Origin: Deltaproteobacteria bacterium
GTDB lineage: Bacteria > Desulfobacterota > Binatia > Bin18
Assembly: GCA_016200595.1 (NCBI GenBank)
Contig: JACQEL010000308.1
Location: 1-14,027, forward strand
Reading direction: 5' to 3'
DNA length: 14,027 bases
Position 1 is the stretch's first letter. The number at the start of each line of letters is the position of its first letter. The translations under genes and the position numbers were made by a program. Of this stretch, positions 1 through 8,010 are shown piece by piece. The notes beneath the pieces were generated by a model. That model ran no database searches and was not told where the DNA came from. It saw only the letters and a program-made list of their open reading frames with translations.

Positions 1-1234
1 TGGTGAAGACGGCGACCCAGGGCGGGCGGAAACTGTTGCTGCGGATAGCGCACGCTGAGATAGCGCTCCACGTCCTCTATCGTCAACAGCCGTAGCCACA
101 GCTCGGCACACTCGCCATGCGCCAACAGTTCCTGCTTGAGGGCCTTGAGCGGATGATTACTGAGGCTCACATCTGCGGGCCGATATGTCCCTAGCACTAG
201 CAGACGTGCCGGACCGCGCCGGCGAGCTACTGCCGCCAGCCAATCGATGGTCGAGGCATCACTCCATTGCAGATCTTCCAAGACCAGCACCACCACCGCT
301 TCTGCCGTCAGCACTTCAATGGCCTCGGCCAACTCCCGCAGCATGCGCTCGCGGCTAGCCCTGTGCACCTGGCGTTGTAAGGCCTCCAGTTCACTCACCT
401 CCAACACCCCCCCAACTGCACCAGCCATAAGGGCGCATAGCGACGTAACACTGCTCGCACCTGCTCCCCCCCCGGCTCCTGACACAACTGTCCTAACGCC
501 TCCAGCATCGGTAAATACGCTTCCCGTGGGTCCTGCTGTTCCACACACTGCCCCCGGCCAATCCGCAGGCTTAGGGCTGGTGACTCGAGACTTGAGGCGT
601 GGGGGGAGGAGGGACTAGTCTCTCGCCTCCAGTCTCCAGCCCCTTGAAGAAGCTGCCCCAGAAAGCGATCCACTACGGTAGTCTTGCCCATCCCCACCTC
701 GCCCAAGACAAACACCACTTGGCGCTCGCCTTGCCGCGCCCGCGCGAAGGACGCGTGCAGTTGCGCCAACTCCGGCTCTCGGCCGACAAAAGGAGCAGCC
801 AGTTTCCCGTTGTCAGTTGTCAGTTGTTGCACCTGGCCTTCAGGCTTCGAACTGGGAACTGAAAACTGGGAACTGAAAACTGGCGGGGTAGTGAGGATGG
901 GGGCAATGAACTGATAGCCCTGCCGGCCCACGGTCTCAATAAACTGGGGAGTGGCCAGATGCTCGCCTAAGGCCTGGCGAATCTCACGCACGCAGACCCG
1001 CAGCACCGTCTTGGTCACGTAGATGCCGGGCCACAACCGTTTGAGCAACTCCTCGCTGCTCACGAGTCGCCCCGGTCGCTCGGCTAAGTAGCGCAGCACG
1101 GCCAGGGGCCGCGGCCGCAGGTTCACCAGCTGCTCGCCGCGCCACAGCTGTTTGGCCCCCGTTAAGCGAAACGGGCCAAAGCCCAGGTCTGACGAGGTGG
1201 TTTCCGCGAGCGCTCCTTCCTTACCATGGGCCAT
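1..1234 (-). pseudogene. Winged-helix/AAA-ATPase transcriptional regulator, frameshifted and cut by the window edge
   Basis: The first frame (1234 down to 395, 279 aa) holds an OmpR/CadC-type winged-helix DNA-binding domain (residues about 17-112, with VCVREIRQALG and FIETVGRQGYQF), a linker rich in simple-sequence repeats (about 118-146), the box PFVGREPEL (148-156) and a Walker A motif GEVGMGKT (178-185). It stops after VQLGG. Adding one G to the G7 tract (C7 on the plus strand at 407-413) restores a frame that runs to position 1 with SELEALQRQ, the Walker B-like LEDLQWSD and SVRYPQQQF, collinear with the paralogue at 8688-11385. The C-terminal TPR part lies outside the window. The start at 1234 overlaps the response regulator by 14 nt and has AGGAAA upstream. 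Either a real homopolymer frameshift or a base-calling error would explain it. The family senses unknown ligands through its TPR region and uses an NTP-driven switch; the target is unknown. Confidence 0.85.
800..883. repeat. Simple-sequence tract in the linker of the first regulator
   Basis: Motif families TTGTCAGTTGTCAGTTG (within 800-829) and GAACTGGGAACTGAAAACTG, which then repeats once more (848-883). It encodes the linker between the DNA-binding and ATPase domains. Confidence 0.7.
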
Positions 1235-1793
1235 CGGCTTTTCCTGACCGCACTATCTGATGAGCCTTCACGGTCCGCTCGCTCGTGTTCAGTTCTCCAG
1301 CGATTTGCTTATTGAGCAGCCCCGCCACGACGAAGGCGAACACTTCGCGCTCACGCGCGGTGAGTAACCCATACTGCTGGCGCAGACTGGTCATCTCCCG
1401 GCGCCGTTCCCGCGCTGCGCGGTCCAGGTTGATCGCTTCCCGAATCGCGTCTAAAAGATCCTGGTTTCGCAGCGGCTTAGTCAGGAAACTGACTGCCCCC
1501 GCCTTCATCGCTTGCACCGACATGGGAATGTCGCCGTGGCCGGTGATGAAGATAATCGGCAGCAGCACGCCCGCCCGGGAGAGTTCGTGCTGAAGGTCAA
1601 GTCCACTCAAGCCCGGCATCTGGACATCCAGGACCAGACAGCCAGGGGTATCCAGGCGAGCACTGCGCAGAAACTCTTCCGCCGACGTGAAGATTGCAGA
1701 CTGTAAGCCTAAGATGCTGACCAAGCGCTGGAGGAAGGTGCGGAAGGAGGAATCATCCTCGACGATGCAAACGACCGGCGCCTCTGCACTCAT
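1221..1793 (-). CDS. FixJ/NarL-type response regulator, C-terminally truncated
   Basis: The protein has 190 aa. Residues 6-120 form a receiver domain with acidic pair D13/D14, phosphoacceptor D56 (LVLDVQMPGLSG), T84 (FITGHGD) and K106 (LTKPL). A linker helix follows, then the start of a LuxR/FixJ helix-turn-helix (LTAREREVF, LLNKQIAGELNTSERTVKAH). The family normally goes on through the rest of the recognition helix and a final helix with a VMEKM-like motif; here the homology stops at KAHQ and ends with the unrelated IVRSGKADGPW. DNA binding is therefore probably lost, although phosphorylation could still occur. The start ATG overlaps the stop of the upstream kinase tail (ATGA), which is the usual translational coupling of a two-component pair. 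The 3' end runs into the start of the downstream regulator, consistent with a deletion that fused the two loci. Confidence 0.85.
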   Translation of the reverse strand: MSAEAPVVCIVEDDSSFRTFLQRLVSILGLQSAIFTSAEEFLRSARLDTPGCLVLDVQMPGLSGLDLQHELSRAGVLLPIIFITGHGDIPMSVQAMKAGAVSFLTKPLRNQDLLDAIREAINLDRAARERRREMTSLRQQYGLLTAREREVFAFVVAGLLNKQIAGELNTSERTVKAHQIVRSGKADGPW

Positions 1794-1906
1794 CGTGCTT
1801 CACCGCCAGAGGGGAGAGTGAACTGGAACGTCGCCCCCGGCCCGGCGGTCGGCACGAGCCACAGCCGGCCGCCGTGCGCTTCAATGAGGGACCGGCAAAT
1901 CGGCTG
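1790..1906 (-). pseudogene. C-terminal remnant of a sensor histidine kinase
   Basis: Read on the minus strand, the last 38 or so codons before the stop at 1790-1792 give ICRSLIEAHGGRLW, then GPGATFQFTLP. These are the end of the HATPase_c domain (the helix after the G1 box, and the GATF/FTLP G2-type segment) of PAS-type kinases that pair with FixJ-like regulators. The stop overlaps the response regulator ATG as ATGA. Upstream of the ICRSL codons the kinase similarity ends abruptly: no N, G1 or H box is present, and no kinase sequence is seen between 1907 and 2150. The kinase is therefore a dead fragment. The match rests on motif recognition only, but the position and overlap support it strongly. 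Confidence 0.8.
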
Positions 1907-2150
1907 GGTGCGGAATTTTTTGGCACCTTGTGGTTAGTCCTAGGCGGCTGTGGCAGCGCGGTGGCGGCGGAGGTCTTTGGCTGGGACAGGAAAACGCCGA
2001 GAAGCTCTCGGGGGCAAAAGCAGCCCCACGGGTAGCTTAAGCAGGGAAGCACACGAAAATCCTCGATACGCTCAAAAAGGTCCAATCCGCACTGGGTGGG
2101 AAATAGCCAGGGGGGGTTCCCTCTGAATCTCCCTGCTGGAGGTTTCTGGT

Positions 2151-2600
2151 ATGAAGGACATGTTCACCTCGCTGGAAGATCAAGGCCGACGACCTGACTC
2201 GGTCATACCCTCATCCCCTTATGATATGTCCACGGCAAGCCTCAGATTATCTGCTATCGCCGTGCTGCCAAGTCAGTTTTTCAGTCCTCCGCGCAGCCAC
2301 TACAAGGGCGAGGTGGCCCTGATGTATGCAGTGCTGGAAGACGCGGTTAAGTGTTTTGCCAAACAATTTGTCGAGAAAGGACTGCGGACTCAACGTCTTG
2401 CCGCGGAGGCTGAGGAATGGTTCTTCGCCGACGATGAGCGTTGGCCTTTCTCTTTTGTCAATGTTTGTACGGCTTTAGAGATCAATCCGCAGTACCTCCG
2501 TCAGGGACTCGAGCACTGGCGTCAGCAGCGCCCTACTGAGCTGAAACAGATGAGGCAGCAGGCAGTGCACCGCACTCCCTGTCTCAAAACCGCGGCGTGA
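2151..2600 (+). CDS. Conserved small protein of unknown function
   Basis: The protein has 149 aa, starts at ATG 2151 and is preceded by GGAGG at 8 nt. It has no signal peptide and no membrane segment. Residues 1-50 look disordered. The likely conserved core is about 51-125, with GEVALMYAVLEDAVKCF, then AEEWFFADDERWPFSF, and a helical end (FVNVCTALEINPQYLRQGL) that resembles the last two helices of a small DNA- or RNA-binding domain. I recall similar short proteins from diverse GC-rich soil and sediment bacteria but know no function for them. It is monocistronic, divergent from the broken two-component locus, and followed by interspersed repeats. Internal ATG codons 4 and 26 are alternative starts. 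Confidence 0.75.
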   Translation: MKDMFTSLEDQGRRPDSVIPSSPYDMSTASLRLSAIAVLPSQFFSPPRSHYKGEVALMYAVLEDAVKCFAKQFVEKGLRTQRLAAEAEEWFFADDERWPFSFVNVCTALEINPQYLRQGLEHWRQQRPTELKQMRQQAVHRTPCLKTAA

Positions 2601-2651
2601 GCAGAGGCGAAGAATCTCACTCTACTAGAGCAATTTGCCTTCGGGTGCGTC

Positions 2652-2709
2652 CTGGGAGCGCGACCATCTTGGTCGCTTTTCACAGCGGGCGGGACGCCCG
2701 CGCTCCCAG
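2652..2709. repeat. REP/MITE-like palindromic repeat
   Basis: Perfect 10-bp terminal inverted repeats, CTGGGAGCGC at 2652-2661 and GCGCTCCCAG at 2700-2709, bracket two small hairpins (GCGACCA/TGGTCGC at 2660-2676 and GCGGGC/GCCCGC at 2685-2701). It has the form of a non-autonomous interspersed repeat of the kind often found in GC-rich genomes, and lies just after the small gene ending at 2600. Confidence 0.7.
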
Positions 2710-2750
2710 CAGAAGGCGCGTTCGAATAACAACCGCTGGAGTAACCAAAC

Positions 2751-2783
2751 CTGAGATTCTTCGGCCTACGGCCTCAGAATGAC
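2751..2783. repeat. Short interspersed repeat (GAGATTCTTCGG...CAGAATGAC type)
   Basis: The segment carries the halves GAGATTCTTCGGCC and GGCCTCAGAATGAC around a central TAC, a form I recognise as a widespread intergenic repeat in large bacterial genomes. The core CGGCC-TAC-GGCC-type pairing makes a small hairpin. The rest of 2601-2886 shows no gene. Confidence 0.5.
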
Positions 2784-2886
2784 GGAGCAGCAAAACCAGT
2801 GCGATGGACTAAGTAGTACTCCTCAGCAAGCAAGCCGCGGTTGACTGTCGCGCAACATCTCAGCGGATGACGAATTTTCCCGTCCC

Positions 2887-4851
2887 TTACTGAGCCTGGG
2901 CCGAGGTATTGAGTTCTGTGCTCCCGCCATTTTCGCCAGCTGGCCCCATACACGCGACCCCGGTTTGTTCACAAGTTTCTGCGGCCTGCAGCAGCAGGAT
3001 GCGGCGCACTTCCTCAACGGTGTGGGGATTCCCCTGAGCAGAGTGCCCCGAATCGACGACTAGCTCCGACTCCACGCCGTCAATATGGGCGCTCTTGTAT
3101 TCGACCACGCCGTCACTCCCGTCCTCAACCGGGCCTTTGCCCTGGACGGCGATGATGGAGTGCGCCGCTACTCCGGGGGCGACTGGGATCGTCACCAACG
3201 TTTGGATAAAGCGATTCGATGGGGTCATGTTATCAATACTGGTCGGCAAGCGGGTCTGCGTAGCCAGTTTTATCTTGTCGGCATTACCCTGGAATATGTC
3301 TGTGCCGGCGTTGAGGACATCGCGGGGGAAGGTCATGAAGCGTGTAATCCAGTGGACGAGGAAACGGCCCGTCTGGTAGCTGCCCCGATGCGGGGTACAG
3401 ATGAAGATCACGCGCCGCACGAAGGGCAAAGGCTCGACAAAGAGGCTCTCCTGGATGAGCGTACGGCTCTTCTCACTCAGTTTGAGCTGCTCGATCGGCA
3501 CCGAGCTGACATTGTCCCACAGCTTCGTACCGGTATCGACGACCATCATCTTCACCAACAGCCCGCCCTGACTGTGTCCAATCAGCACCATCCGATGCAT
3601 GGCGGGGTCCTTGTCCTCGGGGTCAAACCGCTCGACCGCAGCCCGGAGCGCTTCCCGCAACCGAGCGGCAGAATAGGCAATAGGGTTACCGGTGTCATAA
3701 GTAAAGAACCAGAACTCGAAATGCTCCCGAATCTGCGGATCGCTCAACAGGTCGTTCCCCAGATCCGCCCAGCGCCCCGCGCTCGACGCGGTCCCGTGCA
3801 CAAAGACTACCGGAATGCGGCCGGGACGGTGCGGGGAGATCGACATCAGATTTGCTTCTTTTTCTCCTAGTAGGTTCCCGAGGAAAAATCCTTTCAACTC
3901 CCGCGCCCAGATGTTGGATTCGCTCAGTTGGTAGGCTATGGCCGCGGTTGGCTCAAACTCTAGTGGGAGGTTCTGGCCATTAACCCGTACGACGTCAGCA
4001 TCGGTATCCGTGCGTAGTTCGAGGGCCGCGTGCAGGCGTCCGTCCGCCAAGTCTTCCCTGGCCCGCTCGATGCGCAAGAATAGATTGGCGGGGACCTTCA
4101 CCTTTGGGGCGACAAAGTCGCTCACCCCACGCTCGGGGTTAAGCAGCACGGTGCTGGCGGCCAACGGGGCACCGATGCCCGAACGGACGTAGCGGTTGCT
4201 GAGGCCAGTGATCTCGAGATCACTCGCAGAGACGAAATGGGTGAGCCTCCGACTGCCGGCCCAGAGCAGTTGCGACTCGTCGAACGTGACGGTGAGCGAG
4301 CCGAAGGGCAGCGGGAACACCCCTGACCGCAACTCGACCTCTTTGCCATCGTCCGCCAGAAAGGCTTCAGTGAGGCCGCGGTTGTAGAGATCACAGGCTA
4401 CCCGCAAGCGGGGATCGATGGGATTGGGCGGCGTGCCCATCCCGTCCGGAAAGATATACGCAAAGGCATAAACGGCCGCCGCCAGGTAGTAGGGCCGCTC
4501 GTCGGTTTCCTTGGCGTGGTAAAATGACAGCTCCGCCAGCGCGAAGAGATCATTGGGATTGTTGTCGCGGATGGCATCGGCATGGAGGTCGGCCAGTGCC
4601 TGCTCGGGGGCGTCCTCGAAGCGCTGGGTGAGAAGATTCCGGCGCAGCGTGTTTTCGCTCACCAGGCTCGGCTCCCCGGTCGTGAGCACGTCGCCGGTCA
4701 GCCGGCGCTGCACAGCCTCGGGGTTGGCCCGCTTAACGGTTACCGGGAGTGCACAGGCAGAGGTCATGAGCAAGGTACAGGTGAGCAACCCAAGGAGAGT
4801 ACGAAACATCCTCGTTTCCCTATACCGCTCTTTCCCTATTGCTTTCTCCAT
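2887..4851 (-). CDS. Large alpha/beta-hydrolase lipoprotein (lipase/PGAP1-like)
   Basis: The protein has 654 aa. A signal peptide ends in the lipobox LMTSAC with Cys33 as the lipidated residue, so the mature protein should be membrane-anchored. Residues about 45-340 form an N-terminal domain that I do not recognise. The catalytic fold starts near 345: VVFVHGTASSAGRW (oxyanion loop, His352-Gly353), the nucleophile elbow GHSQGG with Ser427, CTPHRGS at 485-491, an acidic candidate Asp577 or Asp580 (EDGSDG) and the probable catalytic His603 (DSGHS). All parts of a Ser-Asp-His triad are thus present and the gene looks intact. Met1 has GGAG at 5 nt; Met15 is an alternative start. It lies 39 nt downstream of the DUF4105 gene and is likely cotranscribed. 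The likely role is ester or acyl hydrolysis in the cell envelope; the substrate is unknown. Confidence 0.85.
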   Translation of the reverse strand: MEKAIGKERYRETRMFRTLLGLLTCTLLMTSACALPVTVKRANPEAVQRRLTGDVLTTGEPSLVSENTLRRNLLTQRFEDAPEQALADLHADAIRDNNPNDLFALAELSFYHAKETDERPYYLAAAVYAFAYIFPDGMGTPPNPIDPRLRVACDLYNRGLTEAFLADDGKEVELRSGVFPLPFGSLTVTFDESQLLWAGSRRLTHFVSASDLEITGLSNRYVRSGIGAPLAASTVLLNPERGVSDFVAPKVKVPANLFLRIERAREDLADGRLHAALELRTDTDADVVRVNGQNLPLEFEPTAAIAYQLSESNIWARELKGFFLGNLLGEKEANLMSISPHRPGRIPVVFVHGTASSAGRWADLGNDLLSDPQIREHFEFWFFTYDTGNPIAYSAARLREALRAAVERFDPEDKDPAMHRMVLIGHSQGGLLVKMMVVDTGTKLWDNVSSVPIEQLKLSEKSRTLIQESLFVEPLPFVRRVIFICTPHRGSYQTGRFLVHWITRFMTFPRDVLNAGTDIFQGNADKIKLATQTRLPTSIDNMTPSNRFIQTLVTIPVAPGVAAHSIIAVQGKGPVEDGSDGVVEYKSAHIDGVESELVVDSGHSAQGNPHTVEEVRRILLLQAAETCEQTGVACMGPAGENGGSTELNTSAQAQ

Positions 4852-4890
4852 ATCTTCTCCGGTCCGCCGATGCTGTATGGCAGCCTTGCC

Positions 4891-5880
4891 TCACTTTCCT
4901 TGCCCGGGGAGTCCTGCCCGGATTTGCTTCGAGAAATCTGGAGCAGTGCCCGCGGCGTGGGCGCGCTCATTGATGCGCGAGCGCGCCTTAAAATCCTGAA
5001 AGGGCAAGCGGTGGTCTACCACTCCCCGGTCGTACAGCAATTCATCTAAGTAGCCATTGACCAGCAGTTTCCAACTCCACCAGGACCGGACTGCATACGG
5101 GACCACATGCCCGCGAATGGCTGTGGTGCAGTTGTGGGTGAGCGCATTATACCACTTAGGGTGCTCGTGCAGTTGGTTAATGTAGGTAAGGTAGTCGAGA
5201 AAGACGGGGCGGATTACCTCGATCGGGGCATTGAGACGATACAGATAGACATCCTCACCGCGATAGTTGGTGCGCAAGCGCACCACGTCACGCTCATCGC
5301 TCACAACATAAATCAATTCATATTGCTTGAAGAACCCTTTGATTGTCGAGTACTCTTCGTCTTTGGTCTTCCGTGTCTCGATAGAGATCGCGACATACTC
5401 GTCGCCCGCGAAGCCGAAGCTCATGATGGTATGAGCGATGGCAGGCGATCCCCAGTACGAGAGGAACAAGTCCACCGTGCGCAGCTTAGAGAGGTCAAAC
5501 GTTTTGTCATAGTATCGCATCGTATAATCCGTTTCCGTGCGGTAGTCGTTGTTGCGGATGTTGTGGATGGTCACCAGGTCGCCAGCGAACGTAGCGCTGG
5601 GTAACACTGCCACATCGGGTTGCCAGTCGCGCTCATTGGAGGGAGGGATCAATAGCCACCAGCAGAGCACTCCAGCAAAGACGAGCAAAAACACAAACAC
5701 GGCCCGACGACGTGGGCGGAGGAAGAAGAGCACGGCGCTGCCCCCAAGGGCAAACGCCCAGCTCAGGGCGGTGCGTAGAGAAAGGGAGGGGATATTCGAG
5801 TAGTAAATTGCCAGCATTCCCCAGAGGATCATGCCGAGCAGGACACAACCACTGATGATGGCGGTAATGAATCTCTTCAA
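4891..5880 (-). CDS. DUF4105 (Lnb N-terminal periplasmic domain-like) membrane protein
   Basis: The protein has 329 aa. Three hydrophobic segments (about 4-27, 38-54 and 58-77) anchor a soluble domain running from about 85 to the end. That domain has the hallmarks of DUF4105: an invariant-type His (H150 in IAHTIMSFGF) and the NCT motif (HNCTT, Asn250-Cys251-Thr252). A Cys/His pair like this suggests a papain-like or NlpC/P60-like hydrolase or acyltransferase; this is inference, as I know of no settled activity for the family. The start is TTG at 5880, with GGGAGG 8 nt upstream; later ATGs would remove the first membrane helix. It is first in a two-gene unit with the hydrolase lipoprotein, so both probably act outside the inner membrane on the same substrate or pathway. 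The gene looks intact. Confidence 0.85.
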   Translation of the reverse strand: MKRFITAIISGCVLLGMILWGMLAIYYSNIPSLSLRTALSWAFALGGSAVLFFLRPRRRAVFVFLLVFAGVLCWWLLIPPSNERDWQPDVAVLPSATFAGDLVTIHNIRNNDYRTETDYTMRYYDKTFDLSKLRTVDLFLSYWGSPAIAHTIMSFGFAGDEYVAISIETRKTKDEEYSTIKGFFKQYELIYVVSDERDVVRLRTNYRGEDVYLYRLNAPIEVIRPVFLDYLTYINQLHEHPKWYNALTHNCTTAIRGHVVPYAVRSWWSWKLLVNGYLDELLYDRGVVDHRLPFQDFKARSRINERAHAAGTAPDFSKQIRAGLPGQGK

Positions 5881-6147
5881 CTCCAGAGCCTCCCTGGGAC
5901 AGTTGGGCGCGTGTTACCGTCGCGCTGTAGTTGGTTGATTGTCCACGTTCGCAGTTCACCCGTTCCGCGTTCTCCGGTCAGTGATTAAGAGCTGATGACG
6001 GGCGATCCTAATGAGCACTGCGCTGGGTGCGTACCAGAATCAGCGGCAAAAGGGAATAGAGTTCGTCGAGTACTCTCCTTGCAGGGTGCCAGCCACACGT
6101 TCTGCGATACGCAACAGGCAATTTCCTCCGCCTCTGCACTGCTGCCA

Positions 6148-6489
6148 ATGTTCGGTAAGAATCATCTCGGTGACCGTGATGAGCATCTCCCAACCATGCA
6201 CGGTTTCGATGAGTTCTTCGGCAACCTCTATCACCTGAATGCCGAGGAGGAGCCGGAGCTGCGCGATTATCCGCCAGAGAAGGACTATCCGAACTTCAAG
6301 AAGAACTTCGGCACCTCGAATACCTATTATGACTGGCTGATCGACCACGTGTACCTGCTGGTGCCGGCCCAGAGCATAGTGGGGAATTTCCTGGCGACGT
6401 TTAAGGAGTTCCCGCCGCGCCAGAAGGCAGCCAGCTTTAGTGTGGACCAAGTGGTAGAGAAGCTCACGGAGGGCATCGGGAGTCGGTGA
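6148..6489 (+). pseudogene. Arylsulfatase remnant with the centre deleted
   Basis: From ATG 6148 the frame gives FGKNHLGD (the family's GKxHLG box; the Lys and His contact the sulfate), HGFDEFFGNLYHLNAEEE and FKKNFG, typical of residues about 115-175 of a sulfatase of about 550 aa. After Gly55 (about 6310-6318) it jumps without loss of frame to the C-terminal end of the family, SNTYYDW, LLVPAQ and ATFKEFPPRQKAASF. The N-terminal metal site, the CxPxR formylglycine motif and about 300 middle residues are missing, so it cannot be active. The frame is open upstream to 5995 but shows no sulfatase similarity there, and there is no clear ribosome binding site. 5881-6147 holds nothing else that I can identify. 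Confidence 0.85.
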
Positions 6490-6522
6490 GTGCGGCATGA
6501 GATCGTGCGCGGCGAGCGGGGT

Positions 6523-6562
6523 ACGGTCAGCATTCGCTCTCTGGCGAAGTGGTGCTGACCGT
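6523..6562. repeat. Long hairpin downstream of the sulfatase remnant
   Basis: A perfect 10-bp inverted repeat, ACGGTCAGCA (6523-6532) and TGCTGACCGT (6553-6562), encloses a second stem TTCGC/GCGAA. It begins 34 nt after the sulfatase stop. There is no T tract on either side, so it is either an interspersed palindrome or a transcript-end structure, not a standard intrinsic terminator. Confidence 0.5.
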
Positions 6563-6587
6563 GCATCCTCGCCGCATGCCCAGAAGG

Positions 6588-6619
6588 TAGGCCGGCAACG
6601 CTTCGCTTATGCCGGCCTA
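6588..6619. repeat. Short palindromic repeat (TAGGCCGGCA type)
   Basis: TAGGCCGGCA (6588-6597) and TGCCGGCCTA (6610-6619) form a perfect 10-bp stem around ACGCTTCGCTTA. Motifs of this shape are common interspersed repeats in GC-rich genomes. It stands between the hairpin at 6523 and the MITE-like element at 6656. Confidence 0.6.
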
Positions 6620-6655
6620 AACCGAACGGCATGAGATTGGTGCAGCCTCTGAACA

Positions 6656-6740
6656 AAATCCCCCCGCGCTGCGCGCGGCCCCCTTTGCAAAAGGGGGCGT
6701 TTTCGGCCCCCCCTTTGATAAAGGGGGGTAGGGGGGATTT
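6656..6740. mobile_element. MITE-like element with 10-bp terminal inverted repeats
   Basis: An 85-bp unit is bounded by perfect inverted repeats, AAATCCCCCC (6656-6665) and GGGGGGATTT (6731-6740). Inside are two perfect hairpins of nearly the same sequence: GCCCCCTTT/AAAGGGGGC (6678-6698) and CCCCCCTTT/AAAGGGGGG (6708-6728). There is no coding capacity. The design matches the C-rich and G-rich miniature repeats known in several phyla, which are thought to be moved in trans. No target duplication could be fixed by eye. Confidence 0.65.
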
Positions 6741-6934
6741 CTCACTTTGAGAGATGAAGTATCCCAATGTCATGCATGCTGGTTTAGTGGAAAAACCGCC
6801 CCTCTTCTCGTTCACAGGAAAACCGGTAATCGTGGACACCAGCGGCGAGCATGTCGTGGATCACCAGGCGGAGAGGCGGGTCGTCCTCGCGAAGCAAGGA
6901 GTGTGGCTCGCGACTGGCCGCGAGGAGGATTTCC

Positions 6935-7843
6935 ATGGGACAAGGTTTGACCGAAGGGGTGGCAAGCAGCGTACGGGGCTCTGCCGAACATCTGCTGGAC
7001 AAGGCGGGCGGACTGCTGCCGGCGATCGCGGCAGCGGTCACGGTGCTCGCTATTTCCTGGGCGCTGGCAACGCTCGCGCGGCGGGTCTCCCGGTCCGGTG
7101 TCCGCTTCGTCGAGAATCCGACGCAACGCAACCTACTCCGGCAGGTATCGTACTACACGGTGTGGGCGGTGGGCGTCTTCGTCGCGCTTGAGGTGCTGGG
7201 CCTGGACGTACATGCCCTCATCGCGGGGCTGGGACTCGGCGGCGTCGCCTTGGGCTTTGCGCTGAAGGATATCCTTTCGAATCTCGTCAGCGGCCTGCTC
7301 ATTCTCGTGGAGCATACCTTCGAGATCGGCGATCAGATCGTTGTGGGCGAGACCGAGGGGACGGTCGAGCAGATCGAGGTGCGCGCCACGCACCTCCGGA
7401 CCTACGACGGCAGGCTGGTCCTCGTGCCGAACGGAGAAGTGTTCACGTCGCGCGTGACCAACAACACGGCGTCACCGTTGCGTCGTGCCTCCGTGTTCGT
7501 TTACCTCGACTACCATCAGGACCTCGAGCGCGCGCTGTCCGTCATCCTCTAATCCGTGACCTGCGTTCCTGGCGTGGCGGCTAACCCGGCTGTGTCGATG
7601 CGACTACGCGATCTGACACCGGAGCACCTGCAGCTTGAGGCAAGGTTTTGGACGGACTCGAGGCGGACCGACTTCATGAACACGGCGTCGACGGTGCGCA
7701 TCGCGGTCGTGAAAGCGCTGGCGAGGGAGGGAATCGCCCTGCCAAACACGAAAGAACGGCAGGTGACAATCGTCAACGCGCACAGCCGGGACCCCGGGAG
7801 TGCGACCAGCGATCAGCGGCTGACAGAAGACGGTAAGCCATGA
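6935..7843 (+). pseudogene. MscS-family mechanosensitive channel gene interrupted by one in-frame stop
   Basis: ATG 6935 has AGGAGG 6 nt upstream. The first part (205 codons) has TM1 at 27-46, TM2 at 70-90 and the pore helix TM3 with the following beta domain at about 93-175 (GLGLGGVALGFALKDILSN, then FEIGDQIVVGETEGTVEQI and VPNGEVFTSRVTN). Codon 206 (7550-7552) is TAA. The same frame then continues straight into the C-terminal cytoplasmic domain (VTCVPGVAANPAVSMRL, EARFWTDSRRTDF, VTIVNA) and ends at 7841-7843. The full 302-aa length is normal for a small MscS homologue, so a single substitution in a CAA, GAA or AAA codon explains the break. A 205-aa product would lack the cytoplasmic cage. 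A partial frame upstream (6754-6934) is unrecognised. Confidence 0.85.
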
Positions 7844-7885
7844 ATACAAGCCACCGTTACGGCGACAAGGAAACGGAGCGGCACA

Positions 7886-7955
7886 ATCTGAACCAAAATC
7901 TGAACGATCCGCTGCTCTCTTCGCCTATCTCTGAACCATCCCAAGCCATACTATG
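7886..7955. promoter_or_regulatory. Orphan regulator control region with CTGAAC boxes
   Basis: CTGAAC occurs at 7888, 7900 and 7931, with a degenerate box CTGCTC at 7912, giving steps of 12, 12 and 19 bp. CATACTATG follows at 7947-7955. Steps and offsets are the same as in the region before the regulator at 8688-11385 (boxes at 11435, 11447, 11459 and 11478). On the minus strand, the side where a regulator gene would start, only the 3' end of the mscS gene is found. I infer this is the leftover promoter of a deleted third regulator, or an operator now serving the plus-strand gene at 8011. Confidence 0.55.
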
Positions 7956-8010
7956 CCCCTGGCACAATATTCCGTAGGCACGACCCTTGAGGACGCCTGA
8001 AAGTGGGGTG

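Noticed and set aside
1753..2085. Minus-strand open frame of 110 aa upstream of the response regulator
   Set aside because: It overlaps the kinase tail and regulator start in the wrong frame and has Pro/Arg-rich low-quality text. 1907-2150 shows no protein I recognise on either strand; a plus-strand reading with GAKAAPRVA and ILDTLKKVQSALGG was considered as a transposase scrap but could not be assigned.
3085..3870. Plus-strand 261-aa open frame opposite the hydrolase gene
   Set aside because: Antisense shadow of a strongly supported coding region; no ribosome binding site and no recognisable domain.
6754..6934. Open frame ahead of mscS with FTGKPVIVDTSGEHVVDH
   Set aside because: It looks fairly protein-like and could be the end of another deleted gene, but it has no stop before the mscS start, continues as a shadow and matches no family I know.
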